From Ampullaceana balthica (Eukaryota; Mollusca; Gastropoda; Lymnaeidae): DNA of 64,000 nt. Location of the stretch: the NCBI GenBank assembly GCA_944989445.1, contig CALYLW010001015.1:62001-126000 (forward strand), written 5' to 3'. A program made the position numbers and the translations under genes. Shown in pieces: positions 1-24,400 of this stretch; position 1 is the first letter of the stretch; every line of letters starts with the position of its first letter. Under the pieces are notes generated by a model. That model saw nothing but the letters and a program-made list of their open reading frames with translations, ran no database searches and was not told where the DNA came from.

Positions 1-58
1 TGAGGTTCATTTTGACTGAGACAGAAGTTTTAGAAGGGATTTTATTCTTTCTTTTCAG

Positions 59-1455
59 GAGCCGTTGCAATCCTTCGAAACGTGGACAAAATAGATTTCA
101 ATCTCCTCATGTCAGGCAAAGTGTGTGTCGACGAGTTGGACCGGATAAAGCGTGTTGTCCGTAAAGACTTCATCCGGCTGCCTACTTTCATGCACAACAT
201 GACAGCGTACAGAAACACACTCAAACAAATGGCTCTCTTGAACGGTGTAGACAAGGAGTTCCCCAAGCATGGACCACCAACAGTCTACTTGACATTTTTA
301 AATAACAAAAATAACCAGGTTAAGGAGAAACCTAAAAAGGTGAGCTTTCTCAGTGAACTATCTACAAAATGTAAGGCTAATGAAATGACTACAAATTGTA
401 ACAGTAATGAAATTTTCGACAACAAAGTCGGTGAAATCACGCACTTATTAACACTTAGTGAATCTGATATGTGCAGCAATTCATTCGAGGACATCGAGCT
501 CCACAAAGCTATGAATCTGAATGAGGTACGTGAAAAGGTTCAGTTATCGCTAACGTATGGGCAAATGAACAAGAAGAAAGAAACAAAAAGTCCTAAAAAG
601 ACTGTTCCTATTCTAAAGAAGAATAAATTAGGAGAAGGTGATAATATTGAGCTTGTCAAAAGCTTTTCTGTGAGTGACTGCTTTACAGACATGAACTCAC
701 TTCATGCCAAGGAAGAGAAGAGACAAGAAGATAGTTTGAAGGCGGTGCAGTTGGTTGAAAAGATGTGCTCGGACATTATAACTTTGGATCAAAGCCTAAA
801 TGAGCGAATCAGACAGTTACAGGACATAGTGGAGGGTCACGAGTGGTCAAATAATGACATCAAGTACAAGGAGGAGTTGATGAGATCAGTCTTAGGTCAG
901 GTTGACCCGACCCAGCAGATGGTAGGTGACACTCAGCATGTCACTCAGCAAGTCACTCAACAGGTTCTTTGTCTCTTTGGGGGCGCTAGCAATGACTGCA
1001 AGAAGAATGCAGCTACATGTGATGCTGATGCGCTCTGTTTGGTTGACAAATGTCAAAAACTGAGCAACCAACCGTTACCACCTCTGGTGAAGAGAGAAAA
1101 ATTGAGAAAGAAATCTCATGTCGCTAAATTAATGTCTGAAGAAGAAAACCATGATGTAAATTCAGAAGTTGAGAAAACCTCATTAAACAAAGAACCAAAT
1201 AAAAAAAACATTTCTGAGGCTTTGCTCAAAAAAAGTGCTAACATAGATCGTGTGAACAATGTTCTAAAAATTAAACATGATTTGACTTTCCCTCAGACAT
1301 GTTCACATCTAGAACTAGTGGGGAAAAGAAACGTTTCAGATTGTGTCACACATACAATGAGCTCCAACTTGAGTCATTCAAGGAGCTGTGTTGAAGACAG
1401 GAGCAGTTCTAAAAGTGTTCACCTGATACCTATACCCATTGTCCAAACAGAGTAG
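59..1455 (+). CDS. C-terminal exon of an unrecognised protein (5' partial)
   Basis: A pyrimidine-rich tract ending in cag sits directly before position 59, and the frame stays open from there to TAG at 1453-1455, so this reads as a terminal coding exon of about 465 residues entered one base into a codon. The first 75 or so residues (AVAILRNVDKIDFNLLMSGK onward) look like folded, conserved sequence. The rest is rich in Lys, Ser and Asn with a Gln/Thr/Val repeat near residues 280-300, and is probably disordered. I do not recognise the family and assign no function. There is no need for an internal start codon, because upstream exons lie outside the window. AATAAA-type signals follow at 1680-1690. 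It converges on COQ3 across 4.6 kb of repeats. Confidence 0.6.
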
Positions 1456-2158
1456 TGCTTTCAAAAACTACTTTCATAACATGAGAGGCACTAAAATGTC
1501 ACAGTCTGAGAAGTTATTGCCCAAATATAAGTGTTTGAAGTTTGTCAAATACCCAAACAACTGATGTATCGTCAAGTATTTTAGTTTTGAAATTATTTGC
1601 AAACTAGATTGTTAGGAGACATCACTGCCAGAGAAAAAAATCAAAATGTTTTTATTTATAAATTGTCAATAGTGTAAATAATAAAATAAATGCTATTGAT
1701 ACAAGTGCAATATTTTACTATCATCTAATACAAGTGTTCCAAGTTATTAAGAGTGCTTTCTTTTCATAATAAATGAAAAGTGTGTGGTGCAAGGTAGCCC
1801 ATTTTGGACCATGCATCCAACATTTGCCTTTTGTTGCAAGTTTAAAATGTACCAATTTTTTTTCAGAAACGTGGTTGTTGGCCATTATAAATGTTGGTAA
1901 TTATTCTTCCTATAAGAGCTATAACTTATTTTAACACTTAGTTCAATTATTAAACTCTCTGCTACTTACCGGTATATATATGTGAAAATAGTTGACTGAA
2001 ATGTACAAAATGGTTTTATCTGTTTCATAATATTTCTCAAAAAAAATATTTTTAATTCAAAGCTCTTTTTATAATACCCAATATTTTCAAGTAGAAATGT
2101 TGATTTTCATTTATTTAATTTTCCCCCATTTATTACAATAACATTTAAGGCAGTTATT
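1456..2158. other. 3' UTR and AT-rich intergenic DNA
   Basis: This stretch follows the stop codon of the first gene. Overlapping AATAAA hexamers at 1680-1690 are the best poly(A) signal, and another lies near 1770. Beyond that I see only AT-rich sequence. Confidence 0.5.
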
Positions 2159-2320
2159 TCAATCACCTGGCTTACTTCTTACTTTCAGTACTCTGTAGTC
2201 AATCAACTGGCTTACTTCTTACTTTCAGTTCTCTGTAGTCAATCACCTGGCTTACTTCTTACTTTCAGTTCTCTGTAGTCAATCACCTGGCTTACTTCTT
2301 ACTTTCAGTACTCTGTGGCC
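2159..2320. repeat. 40-bp minisatellite, 4 copies
   Basis: Four tandem copies of a 40-bp unit beginning tcaatcacctggcttacttc, with few substitutions, are read directly from the sequence. Confidence 0.9.
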
Positions 2321-2459
2321 AACCATTTCGCTAGACTTTTGTTTTACTGACCCATCAAATAAATACATGTATACCATTTTTAAAAATGTATTTTATAATT
2401 AATCCACCTGTTGGCAGTTGTAACATTTCTTAGCTTTTATTCTCTGATTGCTTTCAATT

Positions 2460-2615
2460 GCAATTATTAGAAGTAGTTGAATTAAGACAGATTACCTTAA
2501 AAGACCACTGTAATTATTAGAAGTAGTTGAATTAGACAGATTACCTTAAAAGACCACTGTAATTATTAGAAGTAGTTGAATTAGACGTAGATTGCTTTCA
2601 AAGACCACTTTACAA
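2460..2615. repeat. ~49-bp minisatellite, 3 copies
   Basis: Three tandem copies of a unit containing aattattagaagtagttgaa followed by a block ending in aagaccact; the third is diverged. Confidence 0.85.
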
Positions 2616-2924
2616 CTATTACCACCAGACTTTCAATATTAAGACTAAGTTTATTAAAAATCCTTCACTATTTGGCATAATTTTTTTTCTGTTATTTCTC
2701 CAGTAATATAAGAATATCATCAATATGTAACTTCATAGTACATGTAGTAAAAAGATGAAATAATTTAAAGCCAATTTTTCAAATTTAATAATATTCAAAG
2801 GTAAAGAAACAAATCTTTATAAAATTAACAATGAAAATTAATTGACAGGAAATGCTAACATTCATAATAGATAAATTAGAAAACCCAGTCAATGTAGAAG
2901 TGTATGTGGCTTACGTAATGTTAC

Positions 2925-3303
2925 AGGGGTGTGGATATGTAGTACAGGGGTGTGTATATGTAGTACAGGGGTGTGGATATGTAAATTGTAGTACAGGGGT
3001 GTGGATATGTTAAATATGTAGTACAGGGGTGTGGATATGTAGTACAGGGGTGTGTATATGTAGTACAGGGGTGTGGATATGTAGTACAGGGGTGTGTATA
3101 TGTAGTACAGGGGTGTGTATATGTAGTACAGGGGTGTGGATATGTTAAATATGTAGTACAGGGGTGTGTGTATATGTAGTACAGGGGTGTGTATATGTAT
3201 ATGTAGTACAGGGGTGTGTAGTTATATGTAGTACAGGGGTGTGTATATGTAGTACAGGGGTGTGGATATGTAGTACAGGGGTGTGGATATGTAGTACAGG
3301 GGT
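2925..3303. repeat. ~21-bp minisatellite (gtagtacaggggtgtggatat)
   Basis: About 17 copies of a unit with core gtacaggggtgtggatat, alternating ggatat and gtatat variants and with small insertions such as taaat between some copies. Confidence 0.9.
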
Positions 3304-3423
3304 CTAGCCAATCATAGTACCTTGAGTACTACATAAATAATTTAACAATAGTTTTTAAAAAATATGTTTATAATTTTGCAATGTTCAGTTGTGCCATAAC
3401 ATTGTCATGAACTTTGTATATGA

Positions 3424-4720
3424 GACCTTGAGAATAAGGTTTGGTTTGTGTATAGAACTTGTAGAGAGACCTTCAGAATAAGGTTTGGTTTGTGTGTAGA
3501 ACTTGTAGAGAGACCTTCAGAAAAGGTTTGGTTTGTGTTAGAACTTGTAGTAAGGTTTGGTTTGTGTATAGAACTTGTAGAGACTAAGGTTTGGTTTGTG
3601 TATAGAACTTGTAGAGAGACCTTAGAATAAGGTTTGGTTTGTGTATAGAACTTGTAGAGAGACCTTGAGAATAAGGTTTGGTTTGTGTATAGAACTTGTA
3701 GAGAGACCTTCAGAATAAGGTTTGGTTTGTGTATAGAACTTGTAGAGAGACCTTCAGAATAAGGTTTGGTTTGTGTATAGAACTTGTAGAGAGACCTTCA
3801 GAATAAGGTTTGGTTTGTGTATAGAACTTGTAGAGAGACCTTCAGAATAAGGTTTGGTTTGTGTATAGAACTTGTAGAGAGACCTTCAGAATAAGGTTTG
3901 GTTTGTGTATAGAACTTGTAGAGAGACCTTCAGAATAAGGTTTGGTTTGTGTATAGAACTTGTAGAGAGACCTTGAGAATAAGGTTTGGTTTGTGTATAG
4001 AACTTGTAGAGAGACCTTGAGAATAAGGTTTGGTTTGTGTATAGAACTTGTAGAGAGACCTTGAGAATAAGGTTTGGTTTGTGTATAGAACTTGTAGAGA
4101 GACCTTGAGAATAAGGTTTGGTTTGTGTATAGAACTTGTAGAGAGACCTTGAGAATAAGGTTTGGTTTGTGTATAGAACTTGTAGAGAGACCTTGAGAAT
4201 AAGGTTTGGTTTGTGTATAGAACTTGTAGAGAGACCTTGAGAATAAGGTTTGGTTTGTGTATAGAACTTGTAGAGAGACCTTGAGAATAAGGTTTGGTTT
4301 GTGTATAGAACTTGTAGAGAGACCTTCAGAATAAGGTTTGGTTTGTGTATAGAACTTGTAGAGAGACCTTCAGAATAAGGTTTGGTTTGTGTATAGAACT
4401 TGTAGAGAGACCTTCAGAATAAGGTTTGGTTTGTGTATAGAACTTGTAGAGAGACCTTCAGAATAAGGTTTGGTTTGTGTATAGAACTTGTAGAGAGACC
4501 TTCAGAATAAGGTTTGGTTTGTGTATAGAACTTGTAGAGAGACCTTCAGAATAAGGTTTGGTTTGTGTATAGAACTTGTAGAGAGACCTTCAGAATAAGG
4601 TTTGGTTTGTGTATAGAACTTGTAGAGAGACCTTGAGAATAAGGTTTGGTTTGTGTATAGAACTTGTAGAGAGACTTGAGAATAAGTTTTTTGTTATAGA
4701 ACTTGTAGAGACTCGCTTAC
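3424..4720. repeat. 44-bp minisatellite, about 29 copies
   Basis: The 44-bp unit contains aaggtttggtttgtgtatag and gaacttgtagagagacctt. Units differ mainly at one position (ttcagaata versus ttgagaata), and the two variants occur in consecutive blocks rather than at random. Edge copies are degraded, as is usual for array ends. No long ORF of interest is present. Confidence 0.95.
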
Positions 4721-5287
4721 ATTTTTTTAAATGAGTTTACTCCCATTCAACAAATTATTAAATTATTAAATTATTAAAACTGTTTTTTAATCTTCCTATA
4801 ATTAATATTGACAATGTGTTGTATTGGAGGACCCTGCATGATCTTTTAATTCAGGGAAAAGACATGAGACATAAATTCCTCTTACAGATTTTAAAAATGT
4901 TCCTTTGTCCCTTACAATTCTTACATCAATGTTTTATAATATTTGTACAACAATCAATTTATTGTTTTAATTCATATGATTTATGGGGTTTTTTTTTGCT
5001 TCACAAACTAGCCATATCTTTGTTTTCTTTTTTCAAAGTGTTATAAAAGTTGAAACAAATGGTATAACAAAAATCTTTTTAAAATCCAGTTATTATCTTA
5101 ATATATTTAAAATATAATGAATTAAAAATGAATAGATGAAAATGTGTTATAAGATCTATGCAACTCTGAGTATTTCTTGAAAAACCAAAACTCAATGCCA
5201 ATATTTTAGATGTGATCTTTTAGATTCAAACAACACAAACACATGCTGAAACTAAAAGAGATGAGTTGTTACCAAAGACAACCTCAA
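4721..5287. other. AT-rich intergenic DNA
   Basis: No gene, repeat array or transposon end was recognised in this stretch. Confidence 0.4.
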
Positions 5288-5590
5288 GTATCATGGCCCA
5301 GTGATCTTTGACTTGAGACCAGGTCTTATACCAACATTTTTATTTTCTCATTTAGTGATTGGTCATCATGGTCCAGTGATCTTTGACTTGAGACCAGGTC
5401 TTATACCAACAATTTTATTGTCTCATTTAGTGATTGGTCATCATGGTCCAGTGATGTTTGACTTGAGACCAGGTCTTATACCAACAATATTATTGTCTCA
5501 TTTAGTGATTGGTCATCATGGTCCAGTGATGTTTGACTTGAGACTGGGTCTTATACCAACAATTTTATTGTCTCATTTAGTGATTGGTGA
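5288..5590. repeat. 75-bp minisatellite, 4 copies
   Basis: Four tandem copies of a 75-bp unit containing catggtccagtgatctttga. Because 75 is a multiple of 3, a repetitive ORF with a 25-residue period crosses it; I regard that ORF as a by-product of the array. Confidence 0.9.
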
Positions 5591-6040
5591 CCTCCCCACT
5601 GCAATCGATATTAACATTTTAAGAACATCGTACTTTAATTAAGAAGATACATAATGTTTTTAATAAGCATGACCTGATGATAAAAAGTTCTTACTTTTTA
5701 AAAGTCTGTGCATTTTACTAATAATTGACAATCCACTCTATGTGCCAAATTCGTTACAATTTTCATTGATTTTATACATTTATACAATACAATCATGTTT
5801 ATTATACAACATTTTTAATAAATTATGGTTATTATTACATTTGTTTTGTAACATGTTTTCTTTTCTCCTGAGTGCTTAACTTAAAAGTATTAGAAAAAAA
5901 AATAGTTAAGAAAATAGTTCTGTCATAAGAATAGTTCTTCTGATTGTAGAAGCCATGAATGTAACAATTTAGTCGTTTGAGTCATTTCAAAAAATGAAAT
6001 AAAGTGACCAAACTGTAAGGTAAGCATAAAGGTCAACTGT
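5591..6040. other. COQ3 3' flank and probable poly(A) region
   Basis: This AT-rich stretch lies downstream of the COQ3 stop codon. The plus-strand hexamer tttatt at 5798-5803 reads AATAAA on the COQ3 strand and is a reasonable poly(A) signal. Nothing else was recognised. Confidence 0.4.
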
Positions 6041-17664
<11,624 letters not shown>

Positions 17665-18478
17665 TATAAGTAATTAAATAGTCTCTAATGAACACAAAAA
17701 CACAATTTAATGTATATTTTGAGCGTAGGAAAAAAGTTCAAGTAGTGGACTGAACAGGGTGAAGGAGAAATGACTGAAGATTAAAACTGCGAATACAACT
17801 ATTGACAGGAACTAGTTACAGTGGAAGCCTGGGATTACTCATGGCCGCTTCTACAAGTACAAGTTATTAGGAATTGCATTTTCATCTTCATTGTAAGTGC
17901 TTTCATTTTTAAACATTTTATATTTCGCGTCACCACGAAATCGGTATACCCACTAAATAAACAAAACATGAATATAATATATTTTCCTTGTGCTTAAAAT
18001 TTATAATAATTTAGGCCAGACATATGACTTAATGATAAGTCTTAGTATTAGTATTAGTAAGTAAAAAAAAGTTCTTAGTCTTCTTATTAGTTATTAGTCT
18101 TATCATTATCCTATCACTGTTATGAGTTTGGCGTTTGGTCCTACTACTAGACCTAGACTACTACTACTGTGAGTGACTAGTACTACTAACTCGCCACTGA
18201 ACTGTGTCTTACTCTTACTTATTCAATGCTAACTTAAATTATATTAACTTTTATATAATATGGCATGTATGAGATTAAAGTTTAGTTAAAGTAATCTGCC
18301 ATTTGACTTTGACCACCAGCTAGTTAATATTTAGGCTATTTATTAATAATACTTTCTAATCTGAGTTTCTAAACTTTCTTTCTTCTGTGGCACATACTTG
18401 ACATAACTAATTTTTTTATTATTATGTCTCTGTGTCAAAGATCTGACCTATGCCTATGCAGTGCATCTACACATCAAA
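17665..18478. promoter_or_regulatory. Divergent promoter region between COQ3 and PNISR
   Basis: These 814 bp separate the two start codons and must hold both 5' UTRs and promoters. I see no clear TATA box or CpG-rich block. A donor-like cttcattgtaagtg near 17893 and an acceptor-like tatgcag near 18460 could delimit a noncoding first exon for PNISR; this is inference. Confidence 0.5.
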
Positions 18479-21400
18479 ATGTGGGCTAATCCGTTTGGAA
18501 CAACATGGTCTATGCAACAGGCAGATTATCAGAATGTACCCCATGAACAAGGTACTATTAGACAAGTTTTAAATTTGAAACTATGATCAATAGATGTTGT
18601 AAATCTACTATGCTTTTTTAGAAGGTATCAGAAGGTGTAAGCAAAGTAATAAATACACATTAATATCTACAAATGACACTGCCTCCAATTCTAAAGAAAC
18701 ATTTTTATTTTTTGAAGATAAATGTAGTGTACCCTCAAAAAAAAGGAACAGCTATTCAGCTAGGGCATAGCGTTTTGTATTATCATTTCCATAATTTTTT
18801 TTTAAAAATGTGTATTCATCTAAAACTATTTATTAAGCTATCCAATTATTTCCAATCAGTTGATTGGGCTGCCTTAGCCAAACAATGGATAACACAGAGA
18901 GAGACAGTTGGTCCAGCTCCCTCCATGATGATGATGGGAGGAACCGACATGATAATGCCACCGGCTGATGGACCAGTGGTAGCTCCTCCACCCCCACCGC
19001 CTCCCCCACCACCTCCCGAAGAAGATGAGCCATCTCTTCCACCAAAACCAAAGAATGATGAGGATGAAAATAGTATGGACATTGCTTCAGATGGAGAAGA
19101 CAACCAATCTTCAGGTTAGTATGAAATTGGTGGAACTTTGAAACTTATGTTTCCTCAGTTATTTTGAACTGACTTGTGAACCTGTTTTCTATTAGTTATG
19201 CTTGATATGCATGCATTTTGATTAGTTTTCTTATATTAATTTTTTTGTGTGTACAGCCAATGCTAATGCGTCCCACACTGCAGCCATCCCCCAAGCCTTT
19301 CCTGGCCAGGCAGGTTGGATACCACAACAGCAGCAATGGTGGCCTCCAGGTCCCTCTGGTGAAATGTGGATGGGCTCTCAAATGGTCCCCAGCAAGGTTT
19401 TTACCTGCTTTCTTTTCAAATTTTATACTGATCATTTTATTTACATTCGATGAAATATATTATACATACATAAATCAAAGTTTCATAAACTCATTCATTA
19501 ACAAATTACTTTTAAATAAAGATAAACATTTTAATTATGTTCCTAGATCACTACCACTTTAACTCTACAAATTAGGTACATGTTAACTGCCCTATCAGTA
19601 AACATATTCAGCCTTACTGCAGCTTTAAAGGCTCTATTATTTTTTTCTTAATAAACTTTCTCTTGGCCATTTTTAATTCTAGTTTTGAATTTAACGTAAG
19701 AAATTTAAGCATCTACAGACACTTTATTTAAGTCATGTTAGCCGTAACAGGAAAAGGGGATGTTATATCAGGAATTACATCTTATGCTCCAATCCAAAAT
19801 GAACATTTAAGCATTACTAGGTTACTGTAATATCCACTGACAATGTAAATGTAATTTTTACTTAATCTGATTGAAGTGAGAATATTCTTGGGTAGACTAT
19901 TAGCAATATTGCCTATTGGGGAATTTACTTTTCACTTTTAATTGCAGGGGAGTTAAAAATTATTTTTATTCAAAAACTCAACTCTTGGGCTGAATATAAT
20001 TGTACACCAGTCAAAGACCTCTCTGACCTGATATAATTGTACACCAATGTTCCCTTTAGGCTACGCGACCGCGCAGATATTTAACAGACGCTGCGCAGCA
20101 GTTTAGGATTACCGCGCATCAAATTTTGTAAAATACTGCACAAAAAATGGACGCTGTGCAACTTTGCATACCAGTTTTTTTTTACTTTGAACACGGACCA
20201 ACCAACCTTAGAAGGAACATTGTTGTACACCTGGCCTGATACGGCCCACAGACCTTGAGTTTGACACAAGTGTCTGTGAAATACTTTAACTACTTTGTAA
20301 ACTCTCAAGCATTTGTTTTTTCTACATTTTACAGGAAGGATATGATGAAAATATGACCAGCTTTCCTCCAGGAGGCTCCATGTTTTTTAATCAGGTAATG
20401 TTTACTGCAGAACTGATCCAATGTCTTCCAGTTTTTTTATTTGGAACAGATAAATAAAGCTTGCAGGAAGATGAATTGTTCTGAAAGGAAGAGACATGAT
20501 GTCATATTTTAAGTTATTTCTCCTTATTAAAAAAATACACGCTATAAGCTTGCTGATTAAATATCTGTACATAGTGTATATATCTTTAGCATACACCACC
20601 TTACTGTAGACAGTTTTCAAAAAGAGATGTCTTTGTTATTTGACATATTTCTGAATAATGGTTACAGCAGACTCCTGTTAAGTTCTTTTCTTCCCATTTT
20701 AATAGAATATATATTATAGAAAAAACTATGATTTTCTTCTTAAATTTAAAAGTTCTTCAAGTTAGCTACAAATTTCTGGCAATGCAAGACCTATAGTGAA
20801 TGTTGGCAGTCCATATTTATATTTTTTGAACCCGTATGTATGAAATGTAATATGTCTGCTAGGATGTTGTGAATAAAGATGTAATATGTCTGCTAGGATG
20901 TTGTGAATAAAGATGCAAGCTTCATGCCCTATTGGGATGAACAGACAACTGGAGACAGTGACTCCTCCCAGCCGGCCCTTCTCCCAGACCCCCCAATAAG
21001 ACCCCCACATCAACGGCATCACCCCCACCATCACCACCATCAACAAAATCGGCCTGGGCGACATGGTCACTTGCAGACTGATCCTGTCTCTGAGGAAGAA
21101 GATGGCAGCATTGGTAATATTACAATGTTTGACTAACTATTATGTTGGTAATTAACCCACAAATTGTCCTAACGACAGATGATCAGCCACTGATGTGGTG
21201 TTGGGGCCTATGTCATCTGTCTCTACTACATTTAAAATTATTCACGTGAATAAAAAATGTTTCATTTTAAAAGGGTTAGAACTCGTGTCATATTGTTTAT
21301 CTTCTTGTTGAAAAATTAAGTAAAATTGACTTAAGTTCATCGTAATGAACACTTTTGAAAAGGCGTGACATTTTGGAGGATTTTTTTTAATAAGGATTTT

Positions 21401-24400
21401 CTTTATTATTTAACATTACGTCCAAATAAAACAAATTTAATCATTAGAAATTCTAATTTTTTTAACTCCTACCATAAAACTCCATGTCCAATTTACTATC
21501 AGAGAAAAATATGTACTTATATGTCAGGCACAATTTATATTCTAATAATTTTTTGTTTTTTTTAGTAATATTCATTAGTAAAAAAAAGGTTTGACACCAC
21601 AGTACATTAGTGTTTGATAGTTTGTGGGTTAATAAAGGAAGAAAGATTTTAATATAGACTTCTCATAAAATGTCAACTCTTTACAGATCCTAGTTTCACT
21701 ATGTTGTACTCTTTTTTACTTTTCCAATAAATGAAACACTCAAAGTCTTACCGAGATGTAAGGATTTAGTTATTATCAAGTTGAAAGGTTGAATAGTTAA
21801 AGCAACAGTAACAATAAAAGTTAACAATTCTGCATGTAGCTTTCAGGACATTTACTGAAATTGTTAATGGTATTAGAACCACAACCAATGGTTATCAAAT
21901 AATCATCTTCATGATTCTTGTTTTAACATGACTGCTGTGCCGTATGAACACAAACAATAGTAACACAACTTTTCTTTACAATTAAAAGAGAGATCATTTT
22001 ATTGAACAGATGCGGCCAAGCGGAGAGCATTACCTGCATGGATCAGGGAGGGCCTTGAAAAGATGGAAAGAGAGAAACAAAAACTTTTAGAAAAAGAAAT
22101 GTCCAAGCAGCAAAGAGATGCAATGCTGAAGGAACAAGAAGGCAATTTGGAAAGGAAAGAATCTGTAGATGAGTCAAATCCAATGAAAAGTAAATTTGTA
22201 AGTTCAGCTGTCTTCACCTACTGCATGTTAATTTAACAATTTTCATTTTAGAAAAAAAGACTTCAATTTGATTTATTGGGGGGTAAAAAACCGTGCTGTA
22301 AATACTTAGCATTACGTGATTCACATATAAACAGTCCTCTGAAAATCGAACCTAATATTGTACTACAAGTCAACCTTAATATTTTTCATTTTTGGACATG
22401 GTAAAACGTCTTACTCCTGCTGCCTGCATCAACAAAAAATGAGAATATCATCTTGGTAAACACTGCTAACATTTAAATTTCAGCTGTCAAAATTAGAAAC
22501 ATTTGCTACGGTAGTGTGTGGACACATGCTACGGTAGTGTGTGGATACATGCTACGGTAGTGTGGATACATGCTACGGTAGTGTGTGGACACATGCTACG
22601 GTAGTGTGTGGATACATGCTACGGTAGTGTGGATACATGCTACGGTAGTGTGGATACATGCTACAGTAGTGTGTGGATACATGCTACGGTAGTGTGTGGA
22701 TACATGCTACGGTAGTGTGTGGACACATGCTACGGTAGTGTGTGGATACATGCTACGGTAGTGTGTGGATACATGCTACGGTAGTGTGGATACATGCTAC
22801 GGTAGTGTGTGGATACATGCTACGGTAGTGTGGATACATGCTACGGTAGTGTGTGGATACATGTTACGGTAGTGTGTGGATACATGTTACGGTAGTGTGT
22901 GGATACATGCTACGGTAGTGTGTGGATACATGCTACTGTAGTGTGTGGATACATGCTACGGTAGTGTGTGGATACATGCTACGGTAGTGTGTGGATACAT
23001 GCTACGGTAGTGTGTGGATACATGCTACAGTAGTGTGGATACATGCTACGGTAGTGTGTGGACACATGCTACGGTAGTGTGTGGATACATGCTACGGTAG
23101 TGTGTGGATACATGTTACGGTAGTGTGTGGATACATGCTACGGTAGTGTGTGGATACATGCTACGGTAGTGTGTGGATACATGCTACTGTAGTGTGTGGA
23201 TACATGCTACGGTAGTGTGTGGATACATGCTACGGTAGTGTGTGGATACATGCTACGGTAGTGTGTGGATACATGCTACAGTAGTGTGGATACATGCTAC
23301 GGTAGTGTGTGGATACATGCTACGGTAGTGTGTGGATACATGCTACGGTAGTGTGTGGATACATGCTACGGTAGTGTGTGGATACATGCTACGGTAGTGT
23401 GTGGACACATGCTACGGTAGTGTGTGGACACATGCTACGGTAGTGTGTGGACACATGCTACGGTAGTGTGTGGACACATGCTACGGTAGTGTGTGGACAC
23501 ATGCAATGGTAGTGTGTGGACACATGCTACGGTAGTGTGTGGATACATGCTACGGTAGTGTGTGGATACATGCTACGGTAGTGTGTGGATACATGCTACG
23601 GTAGTGTGTGGACACATGCTACGGTAGTGTGTGGACACATGCTACGGTAGTGTGTGGACACATGCTACGGCAGTGTGTGGACACATGCTACGGTAGGGTG
23701 TGGACACATGCTACGGCAGTGTGTGGATACATGCTACGGTAGTGTGGATACATGCTACGGCAGTGTGTGGATACTGCTACGGTAGTGTGTGGATACATGC
23801 TACGGTAGTGTGTGGACACATGCTACGGTAGTGTGTGGATACATGCTACGGTAGTGTGTGGATACATGCTACAGTAGTGTGTGGATACATGCTACGGTAG
23901 TGTGTGGATACATGCTACGGTAGTGTGTGGATACATGCTACGGTAGTGTGTGGACACATGCTACGGTAGTGTGTGGATACATGCTACGGTAGTGTGTGGA
24001 CACATGCTACGGTAGTGTGTGGACACTTGCTACGGTAGTGTGTGGACACATGCTACGGTAGTGTGTGGACACATGCTACGGTAGTGTGTGGACACATGCT
24101 ACGGTAGTGTGTGGACACATGCTACGGTAGTGTGTGGACACATGCTACGGTAGTGTGTGGACACATGCTACGGTAGTGTGTGGACACATGCTACGGTAGT
24201 GTGTGGACACATGCTACGGTAGTGTGTGGACACATGCTACGGTAGTGTGTGGATACATGCTACGGTAGTGTGTGGATACATGGAAATCCTTAATCTGACA
24301 GGTCACAACTCTTGTCTTACGGGCTACTGTCCTTTGTTCATGGAACATGTTCATAAACTTTAACGTTGTGACTAAACTCATATAGTCTCATATAATAAGA

